From positions 2,666,001 through 2,730,000 of the forward strand of contig NZ_CP043661.1 in NCBI RefSeq assembly GCF_014217565.1: a stretch of 64,000 nt of DNA, in the 5' to 3' direction. Positions within the stretch are counted from its first letter, which is position 1, and each line of letters starts with the position of its first letter. The position numbers and the translations under genes are program-made. The DNA comes from Kribbella qitaiheensis (GTDB lineage: Bacteria > Actinomycetota > Actinomycetes > Propionibacteriales > Kribbellaceae). The notes beneath the pieces were generated by a model. The model was not told where the DNA came from. It searched no databases and saw only the letters and a list, made by a program, of their open reading frames with translations. Below are positions 8,579 to 16,525 of the stretch, in pieces.

Positions 8579-9204
8579 TACACGTAGTACGTCTCTGGAC
8601 GCCCCTGCAGATCCACCGGCACGGGTTTGACCTCACAGTGCCCGAAGACGGCCTGTACGGCGGCCTCCAGCGGCGATGAGGCCGACGAGGACCACACAGT
8701 CAGTACGCCGTCCGCGCGGAGCTTCTCCTTGCACACGGCAAGGAACGACGACTCGTAGATCGCCGCGTTCTCGTCGTACACCAGAAAGTCCGGCCCGTTG
8801 TCCACATCGAGCAGGATGCCGTCGAGCGCCCCGGCCTCCTGAACGGAGACGGCATCGCGGACGTCGCCCACGAAGACCGACACCCGGGGATCGTCGAGCA
8901 CCGACGGCAGCAGCCCATCTCGCATCCACCGCACCAGGTCCGCCTCGATCTCGGCGACCACGACCTCGCGTACGCCGTCGTCGGCCAGCAGGGTCCGCAC
9001 GGTGTACCCGAGCCCCAACCCACCGACCAGCAACCGCGAAGGCTCTCCGGCCAACGCCACGGCGGCCAGCAGTTCCTCGCTGGACGTCTCCCGATCGTCC
9101 ATCACGAACACCCCGTTGACCCGCAGCTCCAGCGCGCCGTCATCCGCACGCCGCCGCAGCACCAACTCCCCACGCTCGCTCAGTACCCGTGCAATCTCGC
9201 TCAC
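8563..9204 (-). CDS. Spermidine synthase-like SAM-fold protein
   Basis: This 213-residue protein has a Rossmann methyltransferase/polyamine-synthase fold. The cofactor loop is LLVGGLGLGYTVRTLL, then EIEADLVRW and a DGILLDVDNGP motif 4-like segment, matching short actinobacterial spermidine synthase-like proteins. The aminopropyl-transfer residues cannot be confirmed, so the substrate is open. I use a GTG at 9204; a longer frame to 9288 would read through one palindromic repeat and is unlikely. Its 3' end overlaps the DUF3224 gene by 16 bases. Two palindromic repeats lie directly upstream. Confidence 0.72.
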   Translation of the reverse strand: MSEIARVLSERGELVLRRRADDGALELRVNGVFVMDDRETSSEELLAAVALAGEPSRLLVGGLGLGYTVRTLLADDGVREVVVAEIEADLVRWMRDGLLPSVLDDPRVSVFVGDVRDAVSVQEAGALDGILLDVDNGPDFLVYDENAAIYESSFLAVCKEKLRADGVLTVWSSSASSPLEAAVQAVFGHCEVKPVPVDLQGRPETYYVYQASS

Positions 9205-9226
9205 CCTGCAATCCTCCCCCAACCCC

Positions 9227-9274
9227 TTACGTCCGAAGAGGCGAGGGGCCGGCCCCACAGTTGTTCGGACGCAA
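9227..9274. repeat. Dispersed palindromic element, copy A
   Basis: TTACGTCCGAA opens and TTCGGACGCAA closes this 48-nt element, with an inner palindrome GGGGCCGGCCCC. Other copies are at 9301, 10415, 36284 and 52952. It lies between divergent genes, so it is unlikely to be only a terminator. Confidence 0.85.
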
Positions 9275-9300
9275 GCGGATCTCGACACCGGAAAGGAGCC

Positions 9301-9349
9301 TTACGTCCGAAGAGGCGAGGGGCCAGCCCCACAGGGGTTCGGACGCAAG
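9301..9349. repeat. Dispersed palindromic element, copy B
   Basis: The same TTACGTCCGAA / TTCGGACGCAAG ends enclose a 49-nt copy almost identical to copy A, which sits in direct repeat 27 bases upstream. The inner stem is GGGGC-CA-GCCCC. Confidence 0.85.
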
Positions 9350-9416
9350 CGGTTTTCCACAGGGGGGAAGGGAGGGGCCGGGAAAGGGGAGCAGAGTTGG
9401 CAAGTTCTCCGGTGTG

Positions 9417-10406
9417 GTGAACATCCGGAGAAAGGAAAGCAGATGTCGACGAGGAAATTGGTGCGGGCGATGTGAAACCTGCCGAAGGGCATGCGGGCAG
9501 GAGAAGCGGCGTCGGCAGGCGACGCTCCAAGCCGGTCAGCAAGGCGGCGTCGTCTCACGCGCCCAGCTTTACGGCGCCGGCTGGACCCGCTGGCAGGTGC
9601 ACGCCCAGGTGCTGGCCGGTCGATGGGCGATCAAAGGCCGACAGACCATCGCGGTAACCACTGGCGAACTGCCCGAGGACGGCGAGTGGTGGACGGCCGT
9701 TTTCGAGGTCGGCTCCGGAGCTGCGCTGGACGGCGCCACCGCGCTCAAGGCCCTCGGCCTGAAGGGCTTCGACGGGCCGATCCATATCTCGACCCCCAAG
9801 TCCGCACGACCTCGCCACCCGCGGGGAGTCGTGGTCCACGAGACCAGACGACGCCAGGCCACCGATCTCGCGCTGTCCACTCTTCCCCGGGTGCGGCCGT
9901 CGGTCGCGGCCATCCGGGCAGCCCTCTGGGCCATCAGCGACAAACAAGCCTCGCTGCTACTCGTGATGTCGGTACAACAACGTCTGACAACGCCAGCCCA
10001 CCTCGCCGAGGCATTGATGTCGATCCGGCGACATCGGCGGCGGCGCTTGCTGGATCAGGTGACCAACGAGATCGCCGGCGGAGCACAGTCGACCGGAGAG
10101 ATCGACTTCCTCCGCCTCGGCCAGGAGTATGGCCTGCCCGAACCCGATCGGCAGAGTCGCCGGGTGACGCCCGACGGAATCGCCTTCCTCGATGTGGAAT
10201 GGACGGCGTACGAAGTAGTGGTAGAGATCGAGGGCGTCCATCACCAGGAGGCAGATCGCGCCCTTGCCGATGCACTACGGCAGAACGAACTCACCATCGA
10301 CAGATCGCGCGTGCTGCGGATCCCGGTCGTCGGTCTGCGCACCGACCCCGCCCGCTTTCTCGACCAGGTCGCCCGCCTCCTCCGCTCGCAAGGCTGGCCC
10401 GGCTAA
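9417..10406 (+). CDS. AbiEi-antitoxin-like winged helix plus DUF559-type nuclease domain
   Basis: An N-terminal winged-helix segment (GGVVSRAQLYGAGWTRWQV) resembles the type IV antitoxin AbiEi domain. The C-terminal part (VEWTAYEVVVEIEGVHH and later) resembles the DUF559/Vsr-like endonuclease region. Such proteins are abundant singletons in actinobacteria and usually lack a partner toxin; none is seen here. The start is unclear. The coding frame has no ATG; GTG at 9417 is used by default, and the first 40 codons look non-coding and Cys-rich. A good ribosome site (GGAGAAAGGAAAG) instead precedes ATG 9443 in another frame, which stops after ten codons. A lost or gained base near 9443-9530 is likely. 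Confidence 0.6.
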   Translation: MNIRRKESRCRRGNWCGRCETCRRACGQEKRRRQATLQAGQQGGVVSRAQLYGAGWTRWQVHAQVLAGRWAIKGRQTIAVTTGELPEDGEWWTAVFEVGSGAALDGATALKALGLKGFDGPIHISTPKSARPRHPRGVVVHETRRRQATDLALSTLPRVRPSVAAIRAALWAISDKQASLLLVMSVQQRLTTPAHLAEALMSIRRHRRRRLLDQVTNEIAGGAQSTGEIDFLRLGQEYGLPEPDRQSRRVTPDGIAFLDVEWTAYEVVVEIEGVHHQEADRALADALRQNELTIDRSRVLRIPVVGLRTDPARFLDQVARLLRSQGWPG

Positions 10407-10414
10407 CCCCCAGC

Positions 10415-10466
10415 GCTAACGTCCGAACACCAGTGGGGCAGGCCCCACTGGTGTTCGGACGTTAGC
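10415..10466. repeat. Dispersed palindromic element, copy C (perfect 25-bp hairpin)
   Basis: Arms of 25 bases at 10415-10439 and 10442-10466 are exact inverted repeats around a two-base centre. The outer ends are the family sequence TAACGTCCGAA / TTCGGACGTTA. It lies between convergent genes and could end transcription from both sides. Confidence 0.9.
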
Positions 10467-10481
10467 GGGGAGAGAGGGGGG

Positions 10482-11180
10482 TCAGTACCAGTTCTTGGCC
10501 TTGGAGTGGGACCAGGCTGCGCAGGGGGAGCCGTAGGCGTCCTCGATGTAGTCGAGGCCCCACTTGATCTGGACGACCGGGTTGGTGCGCCAGTCGGAGC
10601 CGTAGGCCGCCATTCGATTGCCAGGCAGTGCCTGCGGGATGCCGAACGCCGAGGAGGTCGGGTTGTCCGCGTTCACCTTCCAGCGGGACTCCTTGGTCCA
10701 CAGGCTGTCCAGGCAGCTGAACTGGCTCGCCTTCCAGCCGTGGTCCGCGAGCAGGTTCATCGCGACCTCCTTCGGCGTACCGGAGATCTTCTTCCGCTCG
10801 GCGTCGCGGCTGGCGCGCTCGTCGCGGGACTTGCCGTCGGTCTTCTGCAGCGCCTTGTACCGGGCCAGGGCGGCGTTCTTCGCCTTGCGCCGGAGCGCTG
10901 CCTGGTCCTGCATCGCCTTGCGGGCGGACTCGACCGCCTCGATCTGGTTCCGGAGCCGGACGATCTCCTGGCTCTGCTCCTCGACACTGAGCGGCTTGGC
11001 CGACGGTGACTTCGCGGCCTTCGCCTTCTCGCTGTTCAGCACGGCGAGTTCGGCGCGGCCGGACACCGGGTCCGACGCGGTACTGCTCCCGGGGGAGCTG
11101 AAGAGATCGAGACCTGCGACAACCGAGACGACGACGATCCCACTCACTGCGAGGATCGCGACGGAGCGCTTCGCTTTCAT
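10482..11180 (-). CDS. Secreted lytic transglycosylase-like protein
   Basis: The 232-residue product has an N-terminal signal or anchor helix (residues 6-25), an extended helical coiled-coil region with Lys/Arg/Ala repeats (about 40-140) and a C-terminal SLT/lysozyme-like domain. The last domain shows the pattern of actinobacterial transglycosylases: LDSLWTKESRWKVNADN with the catalytic Glu, SSAFGIPQ, and a final GLDYIEDAYGSPCAAW. It should cleave peptidoglycan in the cell wall during growth. It sits alone, read opposite to the AbiEi-like gene. A c-di-AMP riboswitch would be expected for some relatives, but the leader is too short for one here. Confidence 0.82.
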   Translation of the reverse strand: MKAKRSVAILAVSGIVVVSVVAGLDLFSSPGSSTASDPVSGRAELAVLNSEKAKAAKSPSAKPLSVEEQSQEIVRLRNQIEAVESARKAMQDQAALRRKAKNAALARYKALQKTDGKSRDERASRDAERKKISGTPKEVAMNLLADHGWKASQFSCLDSLWTKESRWKVNADNPTSSAFGIPQALPGNRMAAYGSDWRTNPVVQIKWGLDYIEDAYGSPCAAWSHSKAKNWY

Positions 11181-11270
11181 CTGTCCTTCCGATTACCCGA
11201 CCCCCGTCGGCTGCAACAGGAACATACTCTGGCCTAAACACACTGTGATCACAAGCAGGTCACAATGAAC

Positions 11271-11299
11271 GGTGCGGCCACATCGCGTGTGGCCGCACC
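11271..11299 (-). terminator. Hairpin downstream of the transglycosylase start and phoH end
   Basis: A 12-bp perfect stem (GGTGCGGCCACA / TGTGGCCGCACC) with a 5-nt loop lies about 60 bases beyond the phoH stop. It has no strong T-run and is best read as the phoH terminator or a transcription barrier before the next minus-strand gene. Confidence 0.65.
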
Positions 11300-11357
11300 G
11301 GGTACCGCGAAAGTCTTACTTTTCCTTTACAGATTCAAGCTCAGTACAGAACTGCTC

Positions 11358-12695
11358 TCACAGCTGCACGTCCTCCAGCATCTCGGTGACCAGCGCCGCG
11401 ATCGGCGACCGCTCACTGCGGGTCAGCGTCACGTGGGCGAACAGCGGGTGCCCCTTCAGCTTCTCCACCACCGCGACGACGCCGTCGTGCCTACCGACCC
11501 GGAGGTTGTCGCGCTGGGCGACATCGTGGGTGAGTACCACCCGCGAGTTCGCCCCGATCCGGGACAGCACGGTCAGCAGCACGTTGCGCTCCAGCGACTG
11601 GGCCTCGTCCACGATCACGAACGCGTCGTGCAGCGAGCGGCCGCGGATGTGGGTCAGCGGCATCACTTCGAGCATGCCGCGGTCCATCACCTCGTCGATC
11701 ACGTCGCTGCTGGTCAGCGCGCCGAGCGTGTCGTGCACGGCCTGGGCCCAGGGCGCCATCTTCTCCGACTCCGACCCCGGCAGGTAGCCGAGCTCCTGGC
11801 CGCCGACCGCGAACAGCGGCCGGAAGACGACGACCTTCTTGTGCTGCCGGCGCTCCATCACCGCTTCGAGCCCGGCGCACAAGGCCAACGCGGACTTACC
11901 GGTACCGGCGCGGCCGCCGAGCGAGATGATCCCGACGTCGGGATCCAGCAGCAGGTCCAGCGCGACCCGCTGCTCGGCGGACCGGCCGCGGAGCCCGAAG
12001 GCCTCCCGGTCGCCCCGGACCAGTCTGATCCGCTTGTCCGGCATCACCCGGCCGAGCGCGCTGCCGCGTTCCGACAGCAGCACCAGCCCGGTGTGGGTCG
12101 GGAAGTCCCGGCCCTCGGGGATATCGAGCACGCCGTCCTCGTACAAGGAGTCGACGTCGCTGGTCGGTACCTCCAGCTCGGCCATCCCCGTCCAGCCGGA
12201 CGACTCCAGCGCGAGCTCCGCGCGGTACTCCTCGGCCGCCAGCCCACAGGCAGACGCCTTGACCCGCATCGGCAGGTCCTTGGAGACCAGCGTGACGTCG
12301 CGGCCCTCCGCCTTGTAGTTGCAGGCGACCGCGAGGATCCGGCTGTCGTTGTCACCGAGCCGGAAACCGGCCGGCAGGCCGTTCGGGTCGGTGTGATTGA
12401 GCTCGACCCGGATTGTTCCACCCTTCTCCCCCACTGGCAGGGGCGCGTCCAACCGTCCGTGCTTGATCCGGAGCTCGTCCATCAGGCGCAATGCGGTACG
12501 AGCGAAGTAGCCGAGCTCAGGATGATGCCGTTTTGCCTCCAGTTCGGTGACTACGACTACCGGGATGACCACCTCGTGCTCGTCGAACCGCGTCATCGCA
12601 TGCGGGTCCGACAGAAGCACGGAGGTGTCCAGCACAAAAGTGCGCTGGTCCGGCGTGGATGAGGTGTTTGACGCCTTGGCGTGGGTGGCAGCCAT
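11358..12695 (-). CDS. phoH: PIN-PhoH ATPase
   Basis: This 445-residue protein joins an N-terminal PIN nuclease domain (FVLDTSVLL from residue 20; acidic residues Asp23, Glu51 and a late GDNDSR motif) to a PhoH ATPase. The ATPase has Walker A GRAGTGKS at about 261-268 and an IVDEAQ Walker B. This is the PhoH2 architecture, described in mycobacteria as an RNA-unwinding ribonuclease acting with an antitoxin-like PhoAT; no PhoAT is apparent here. I use ATG 12695, which has a GAGAGG site upstream; the longer reading to 12740 lacks one. It is monocistronic. Confidence 0.9.
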   Translation of the reverse strand: MAATHAKASNTSSTPDQRTFVLDTSVLLSDPHAMTRFDEHEVVIPVVVVTELEAKRHHPELGYFARTALRLMDELRIKHGRLDAPLPVGEKGGTIRVELNHTDPNGLPAGFRLGDNDSRILAVACNYKAEGRDVTLVSKDLPMRVKASACGLAAEEYRAELALESSGWTGMAELEVPTSDVDSLYEDGVLDIPEGRDFPTHTGLVLLSERGSALGRVMPDKRIRLVRGDREAFGLRGRSAEQRVALDLLLDPDVGIISLGGRAGTGKSALALCAGLEAVMERRQHKKVVVFRPLFAVGGQELGYLPGSESEKMAPWAQAVHDTLGALTSSDVIDEVMDRGMLEVMPLTHIRGRSLHDAFVIVDEAQSLERNVLLTVLSRIGANSRVVLTHDVAQRDNLRVGRHDGVVAVVEKLKGHPLFAHVTLTRSERSPIAALVTEMLEDVQL

Positions 12696-13094
12696 GTCGC
12701 ACGTCCTCTCGGACCGCAGCGTGCACCACGCCCGGTCCACCAGTGGTTAGGTGTTGGACCGGGTCCGGACCCGGAGGTCTGGTGCAGACCCCCTCCGTCG
12801 CGCAGCACACACGCGACCGGAAATCAGCGACTCCGAGACCGTGGGTCTCGGGCACTCCGTTCGGCCCCTCATGGGGCTACCGGCGAGCAGTAAAGTCTCA
12901 TCTGATCGGGCCTCCCGGACGACCGGCTTCCCCTCCGACCGTCACTAGTGAGAGTAGGTCGGTCCGGCAAAGCCCGCAGCCCGACACGCCAGCCCGCGGG
13001 GTTAACACCGTGTTACGCCCTTCCCTCCCGCGAGGGACGACGTTCGGTCAGCGGAGTGAGCCGGTACTGCGGGCCGCTGCGACACCCTGATCGC
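12696..13094. other. Intergenic region between divergent phoH and membrane-protein genes
   Basis: No gene is supported in these 399 bases. Two dyads stand out: CCGAGACC-GTG-GGTCTCGG (12833-12851), a short hairpin, and TAACAC-C-GTGTTA (13003-13015), a perfect 6-1-6 palindrome about 80 bases before the membrane-protein start. Both promoters must lie here. The palindrome is a plausible operator, but I cannot name the regulator. Confidence 0.6.
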
Positions 13095-14336
13095 ATGCCC
13101 ACAGCAACACTCCGCGCTGTAATCACCCGACTCCGCATACGACCCGGCTACGCGGCAGCCGCCTGGTCCCTGGCGTACGGCGTACTCGGTGTCTACTGGT
13201 CCGCAGGCGGCGCCGGCTACCCGTTCGCCAAGCTTGACGACGACCACTCGACCGCCTCACTACTTGAAGGCACGCCTGTTCAGGTCGTGGGGCCTGCAAT
13301 CGCCGTAGTCGCGCTCCTGGGCGCAGTAGTGGCTCTGGTGATGACGCTCAGGCAGACGCGGAGCCGCGTGCTTGAGGTGTTCGCCGTCGCGCTGGCTGTC
13401 GTATTGGCGCTGCTGATCCCCGACTACACCCTGCTGGCGATGATCGCCCTGTCCCCTGCACTGCTCGTGTTCGCCTTCACCGGCATCCCCGGGCCGCAGG
13501 ACGGCATCGGCGACGTCCTGTACTGGCACCGGGTGAACCTCATCCTGATGTTCGTCGGCGGCCTGCTCTGGGCCGCCACAGCGCTGGCGTACCACCGTCG
13601 GGCGCGCGACCTCTGCCTGAGCTGCGGACGCGGCGACGGCCCTGAGAAGGCCTGGCAAACTCCCGAGGGCGCCCTGCGCTGGGGACGCCGCGCAGTGCTG
13701 GTCGCAGTCGTCTCCAACATCCCGTACGAGTTCACCCGCATCGCCTGGTACTTCGGCTGGCCGCTGGGCATCACCGACGAGTTCGAGCAGATGATGAAGG
13801 ACACGCCGTACATGCTCGAGCTGGCGCTCGTGATGGCGGTGATGGGCATCGGCGGCAGCATCCTGACCCATGGCCTGGTGCACCGTTGGGGCGAGGTCTA
13901 TCCGCGCTGGATCTGGTTCAAGGCGGGCAAGCGGATCCCGCCTGCGCTGGCGATCGTGCCGGCTGCGCTGGTGGCCGTAGTACTGGTTCCAGCGGGCCTG
14001 ATGAACATCCGGCTGCAGGGCGACGAGGCAGACGCCGGGTGGGGCCTGGTGTTGCCCGGCACCCTCTGGGTGGTCTGGGGTGCAGCGCTGGGCGCGGCCG
14101 CCTACGCCTACTACCTGCGACGCCGTACTACGTGTCGCCGGTGCGGCCGCGGCTCGCCTGCGCCCGCAGTACTCAGGTCCCGAAGCGACGCTCGCGCTGG
14201 GCGTAGTTCCGGATCGCTCGGAGAAAGTCCACGTGCCGGAAGTCCGGCCAGAGCGCCTCGCAGAAGTAGAACTCGCTCAGCGCGCTCTGCCAGAGCAGGA
14301 AGCCGCCGAGCCGCTGCTCCCCCGACGTACGGATGA
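13095..14336 (+). CDS. Polytopic membrane protein with an antisense-overlapping tail
   Basis: About eight predicted transmembrane helices fill residues 15-350. Two short Cys pairs (LCLSCGRG and CRRCGRG) flank cytoplasmic loops and look like rudimentary zinc ribbons. I do not recognise the family. The frame does not stop at the end of the last helix but runs on 50-60 residues, Arg/Ser-rich and probably non-functional, which are antisense to the last 164 bases of uppS. A lost stop codon or a small indel near 14160 would explain this tail. The start is ATG 13095 by position. Confidence 0.65.
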   Translation: MPTATLRAVITRLRIRPGYAAAAWSLAYGVLGVYWSAGGAGYPFAKLDDDHSTASLLEGTPVQVVGPAIAVVALLGAVVALVMTLRQTRSRVLEVFAVALAVVLALLIPDYTLLAMIALSPALLVFAFTGIPGPQDGIGDVLYWHRVNLILMFVGGLLWAATALAYHRRARDLCLSCGRGDGPEKAWQTPEGALRWGRRAVLVAVVSNIPYEFTRIAWYFGWPLGITDEFEQMMKDTPYMLELALVMAVMGIGGSILTHGLVHRWGEVYPRWIWFKAGKRIPPALAIVPAALVAVVLVPAGLMNIRLQGDEADAGWGLVLPGTLWVVWGAALGAAAYAYYLRRRTTCRRCGRGSPAPAVLRSRSDARAGRSSGSLGESPRAGSPARAPRRSRTRSARSARAGSRRAAAPPTYG

Positions 14337-14952
14337 CCAGGTCCGGGTCCGGCTGGCCCTTGGTGTACAGGTGTTCGGCGATGTGCTCGACGTCGACCCG
14401 CTCGGCCAGTTCCTCGATCGAGATGCCCTTGGCGGCCTCCTCGAGCAGCAGCGAGCGAACCGCGTCGGCCAGCTCGCGGCGGCCGCCGTACCCGACTGCC
14501 ACGTTGACGATCATGCCCTGCACGATCTGGGTGGCCGCCTCGGCGCCCTTGAGTACTTCGGCGGTCGCGCCGGGCAGCAGGTCGAGCGCGCCGACCGGGT
14601 GGATCCGCCAGCGGCCGATCGAGGTGAGCTCCTCGACCGTCTGCTCGATGATCCGCAGCAGCGGCTCCAGCTCCTCGGCGGGCCGGCTCAGGTTGTCCGT
14701 CGACAGCATCCAGACGGTGACCACCTTGACGCCGACCTCGTCGCACCAGCCGAGGAACTCGGTGATCTTGTTCGCCCCGGCCTCGTGGCCGCGCGACACC
14801 GGATCACCGGTGGCTCTGGCCCAGCGCCGGTTGCCGTCGATGATGACGCCGATATGGCGTGGCATCCGGTCCGGCGAGAGGGATTTCGCCAGCCGGCGCT
14901 CGTACAGTCCGTACACCGCGCTGCGCAGCTTTTGCTTGCCAGGTGTCCGCAT
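14173..14952 (-). CDS. uppS: Isoprenyl transferase (short-chain cis-prenyl type)
   Basis: The 259-residue cytosolic or membrane-associated enzyme joins isopentenyl diphosphate units in cis. The catalytic Asp39 lies in IIDGNRRWA, and the SGEQRLGGFLLWQS and SEFYFCEALWPDF motifs are present. By length and context it resembles the actinobacterial Z,E-farnesyl or decaprenyl diphosphate synthases that make lipid carriers for wall assembly. The start is ATG 14952. Its 3' end is overlapped by the tail of the convergent membrane-protein gene. A typical PhoH-UppS-hemolysin III neighbourhood is seen in other actinobacteria (general knowledge). Confidence 0.9.
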   Translation of the reverse strand: MRTPGKQKLRSAVYGLYERRLAKSLSPDRMPRHIGVIIDGNRRWARATGDPVSRGHEAGANKITEFLGWCDEVGVKVVTVWMLSTDNLSRPAEELEPLLRIIEQTVEELTSIGRWRIHPVGALDLLPGATAEVLKGAEAATQIVQGMIVNVAVGYGGRRELADAVRSLLLEEAAKGISIEELAERVDVEHIAEHLYTKGQPDPDLVIRTSGEQRLGGFLLWQSALSEFYFCEALWPDFRHVDFLRAIRNYAQRERRFGT

Positions 14953-15122
14953 GGGCAGATGATCTCCTTGGATGCTCGCCTACGAGGCTAACCGACAAAC
15001 GGCCGCTTGAGAGGTGCCGGAACCGACATCGAACTTTCGCCGGAGTTCGTTCGTCGGACACTCCGGGCAGACGTGCTGTGGCGGTGATCTGGCCTACATT
15101 TCATCCTTAGGACCCATTGGAC

Positions 15123-15152
15123 TTACGGGACCGTAGGTTACGGTTGCGTAGG
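15123..15152. promoter_or_regulatory. Two 15-bp direct repeats upstream of the hemolysin III gene
   Basis: TTACGGGACCGTAGG (15123-15137) is followed directly by TTACGGTTGCGTAGG (15138-15152), identical at 12 of 15 positions. They lie 32 bases before the start at 15184, a place where a regulator or activator would bind. The first unit is also an imperfect inverted repeat (TACGG-N2-CCGTA). Confidence 0.6.
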
Positions 15153-15183
15153 TAAGCTTTCGCCCACTCTCGAGAGGATGGCG

Positions 15184-15891
15184 ATGACGGCCAAGACCGC
15201 CACCAGCGACACCACCTCCCCCGAAGCAGGCCATCGCTTGTCCGGCGCCCTCGCGCCGTTGAAGCCGAAACTGCGCGGCTGGCTGCACGCCGGCACCTTC
15301 CCGTTCGCCACCGCGGCCGGGATCGTGCTGATCTGCCTGGCGCCGACCACAAGCGCGCGCTGGGCCGCGGCCGTCTACACGCTGGGCTCGATGCTGCTGT
15401 TCGGCATCTCGGCGCTCTACCACCGGTTCTACTGGGGCCCGACCGGCGAGGCGATCCTGCGCCGCCTCGACCACAGCAACATCTTCCTGCTGATCGCCGG
15501 CACCTACACCCCGCTGGGGATGGTGCTGCTGCGCGGCAACGACCGGATCCTGCTGCTCAGCCTGGCCTGGGGCGGCGCCCTGATCGGCATCCTGTTCCGG
15601 ATCTTCTGGGTCGGCGCGCCCCGCTGGCTCTACACGCCGATCTACCTGGCCCTCGGCTGGGTGGCGATCTTCTGGATGGACGACTTCTACCACCTGGGCG
15701 GCGCGGCGGTGGTCACGCTGCTCGCGATCGGCGGCGGGCTGTACTCGATCGGCGCGGTCGTCTACGGCATCAAGCGGCCGAACCCGTCACCGCTGTGGTT
15801 CGGCTTCCACGAGATCTTCCACGCCTGCACCGTGGCTGCCTTCATCTGCCACTACATCGCCGTCAGCATCGCCACCTACCGCGCCGGCTAA
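15184..15891 (+). CDS. Hemolysin III / PAQR-family membrane protein
   Basis: The 235-residue protein has seven predicted transmembrane helices and the family residues SALYHRFYW, the DHSNIF motif near the middle and a final FHACTVAAFICHY with conserved His. Hemolysin III proteins are zinc-site membrane hydrolase-like proteins; the direct reaction in bacteria is uncertain. I choose ATG 15184 because GAGAGG lies six bases before it; the ATG at 15178 would leave only one base of spacing. Its stop TAA overlaps the convergent MarR stop within CTAA. Confidence 0.85.
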   Translation: MTAKTATSDTTSPEAGHRLSGALAPLKPKLRGWLHAGTFPFATAAGIVLICLAPTTSARWAAAVYTLGSMLLFGISALYHRFYWGPTGEAILRRLDHSNIFLLIAGTYTPLGMVLLRGNDRILLLSLAWGGALIGILFRIFWVGAPRWLYTPIYLALGWVAIFWMDDFYHLGGAAVVTLLAIGGGLYSIGAVVYGIKRPNPSPLWFGFHEIFHACTVAAFICHYIAVSIATYRAG

Positions 15892-16379
15892 TCCCGCTCC
15901 AGCCACTCCAGCTCATCGGTGAAGGGCTGGCACAGCTCGAGCAGCATTCCCCGGAGCAGCTCGTAGCGTTCCGGCCCCAACTGCTCTTTCCACGCCTGCT
16001 CGACCCGTCCGATCGCGGCGTGACTGAAGGCGACCGCCTCGTCGCCCTTGCCCGTACGCCGTACCAACCGGACCCGGCGATCCTCGGGCAACCGGTCCGA
16101 CTCCGTGAAGCCGAGCTTGTCCAGATAATCCACGTGCTGGCCGAGACCCTGTTTCGTCATCCCCGCGATCTCGGCCAGGTCGGTGATCCGCGCCCCCGAG
16201 TCCGGGATCAGCTCCAGCAACCGGTAGTGCGACACCCGTAGGTCGGGGAACCCCCGCTCGGAGTCGATCTCGATCTCCGCCCGGAGTCGCTTCAGGGCGA
16301 GACCGAACAGGCCGGCTATGTGCAGCCCGCGCTCCACCGGAGGTCGCGGGCTGCCCGAGAGGGCGTTGACGGAAGTCAT
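15888..16379 (-). CDS. MarR-family regulator
   Basis: The 163-residue protein has the winged helix of MarR regulators: SGARITDLAEIAGMTKQGLG for the recognition helix and LPEDRRVRLVRRTGKG for the wing. It should bind a palindrome as a dimer. A near-perfect candidate operator lies directly upstream of its start at 16389-16406, so self-control is likely. Effector ligand and other targets are unknown. The divergent neighbour is an APH-like kinase, and the convergent one is the hemolysin III gene. Confidence 0.85.
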   Translation of the reverse strand: MTSVNALSGSPRPPVERGLHIAGLFGLALKRLRAEIEIDSERGFPDLRVSHYRLLELIPDSGARITDLAEIAGMTKQGLGQHVDYLDKLGFTESDRLPEDRRVRLVRRTGKGDEAVAFSHAAIGRVEQAWKEQLGPERYELLRGMLLELCQPFTDELEWLERD

Positions 16380-16388
16380 AAGGCAACT

Positions 16389-16406
16389 TTACTATCAAGA
16401 TGGTAA
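16389..16406. promoter_or_regulatory. MarR operator candidate
   Basis: TTACTATC-AA-GATGGTAA is a dyad with 7 of 8 arm positions matched, 10-27 bases upstream of the MarR start. It would block transcription of the marR gene itself and may also act on the divergent gene 120 bases away. Confidence 0.6.
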
Positions 16407-16525
16407 GGCTGCTTTACTTCTTCGGCGAGGCGGGGCCTGACAGCGATCGCAAGGCGGGGATCTGAAGGCTGGCTGAAGGGTGTGGCGGCAGCATCAAGGA
16501 AATGACGTCCACCCCGGGGGAAACC

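Noticed and set aside
10415-10466. Simple Rho-independent terminator
   Set aside because: Family ends shared with four other copies, some between divergent genes; not just a terminator.
11181-11270. c-di-AMP (ydaO) riboswitch upstream of the transglycosylase gene
   Set aside because: The leader is only about 90 bases, too short, and the conserved core is not visible.
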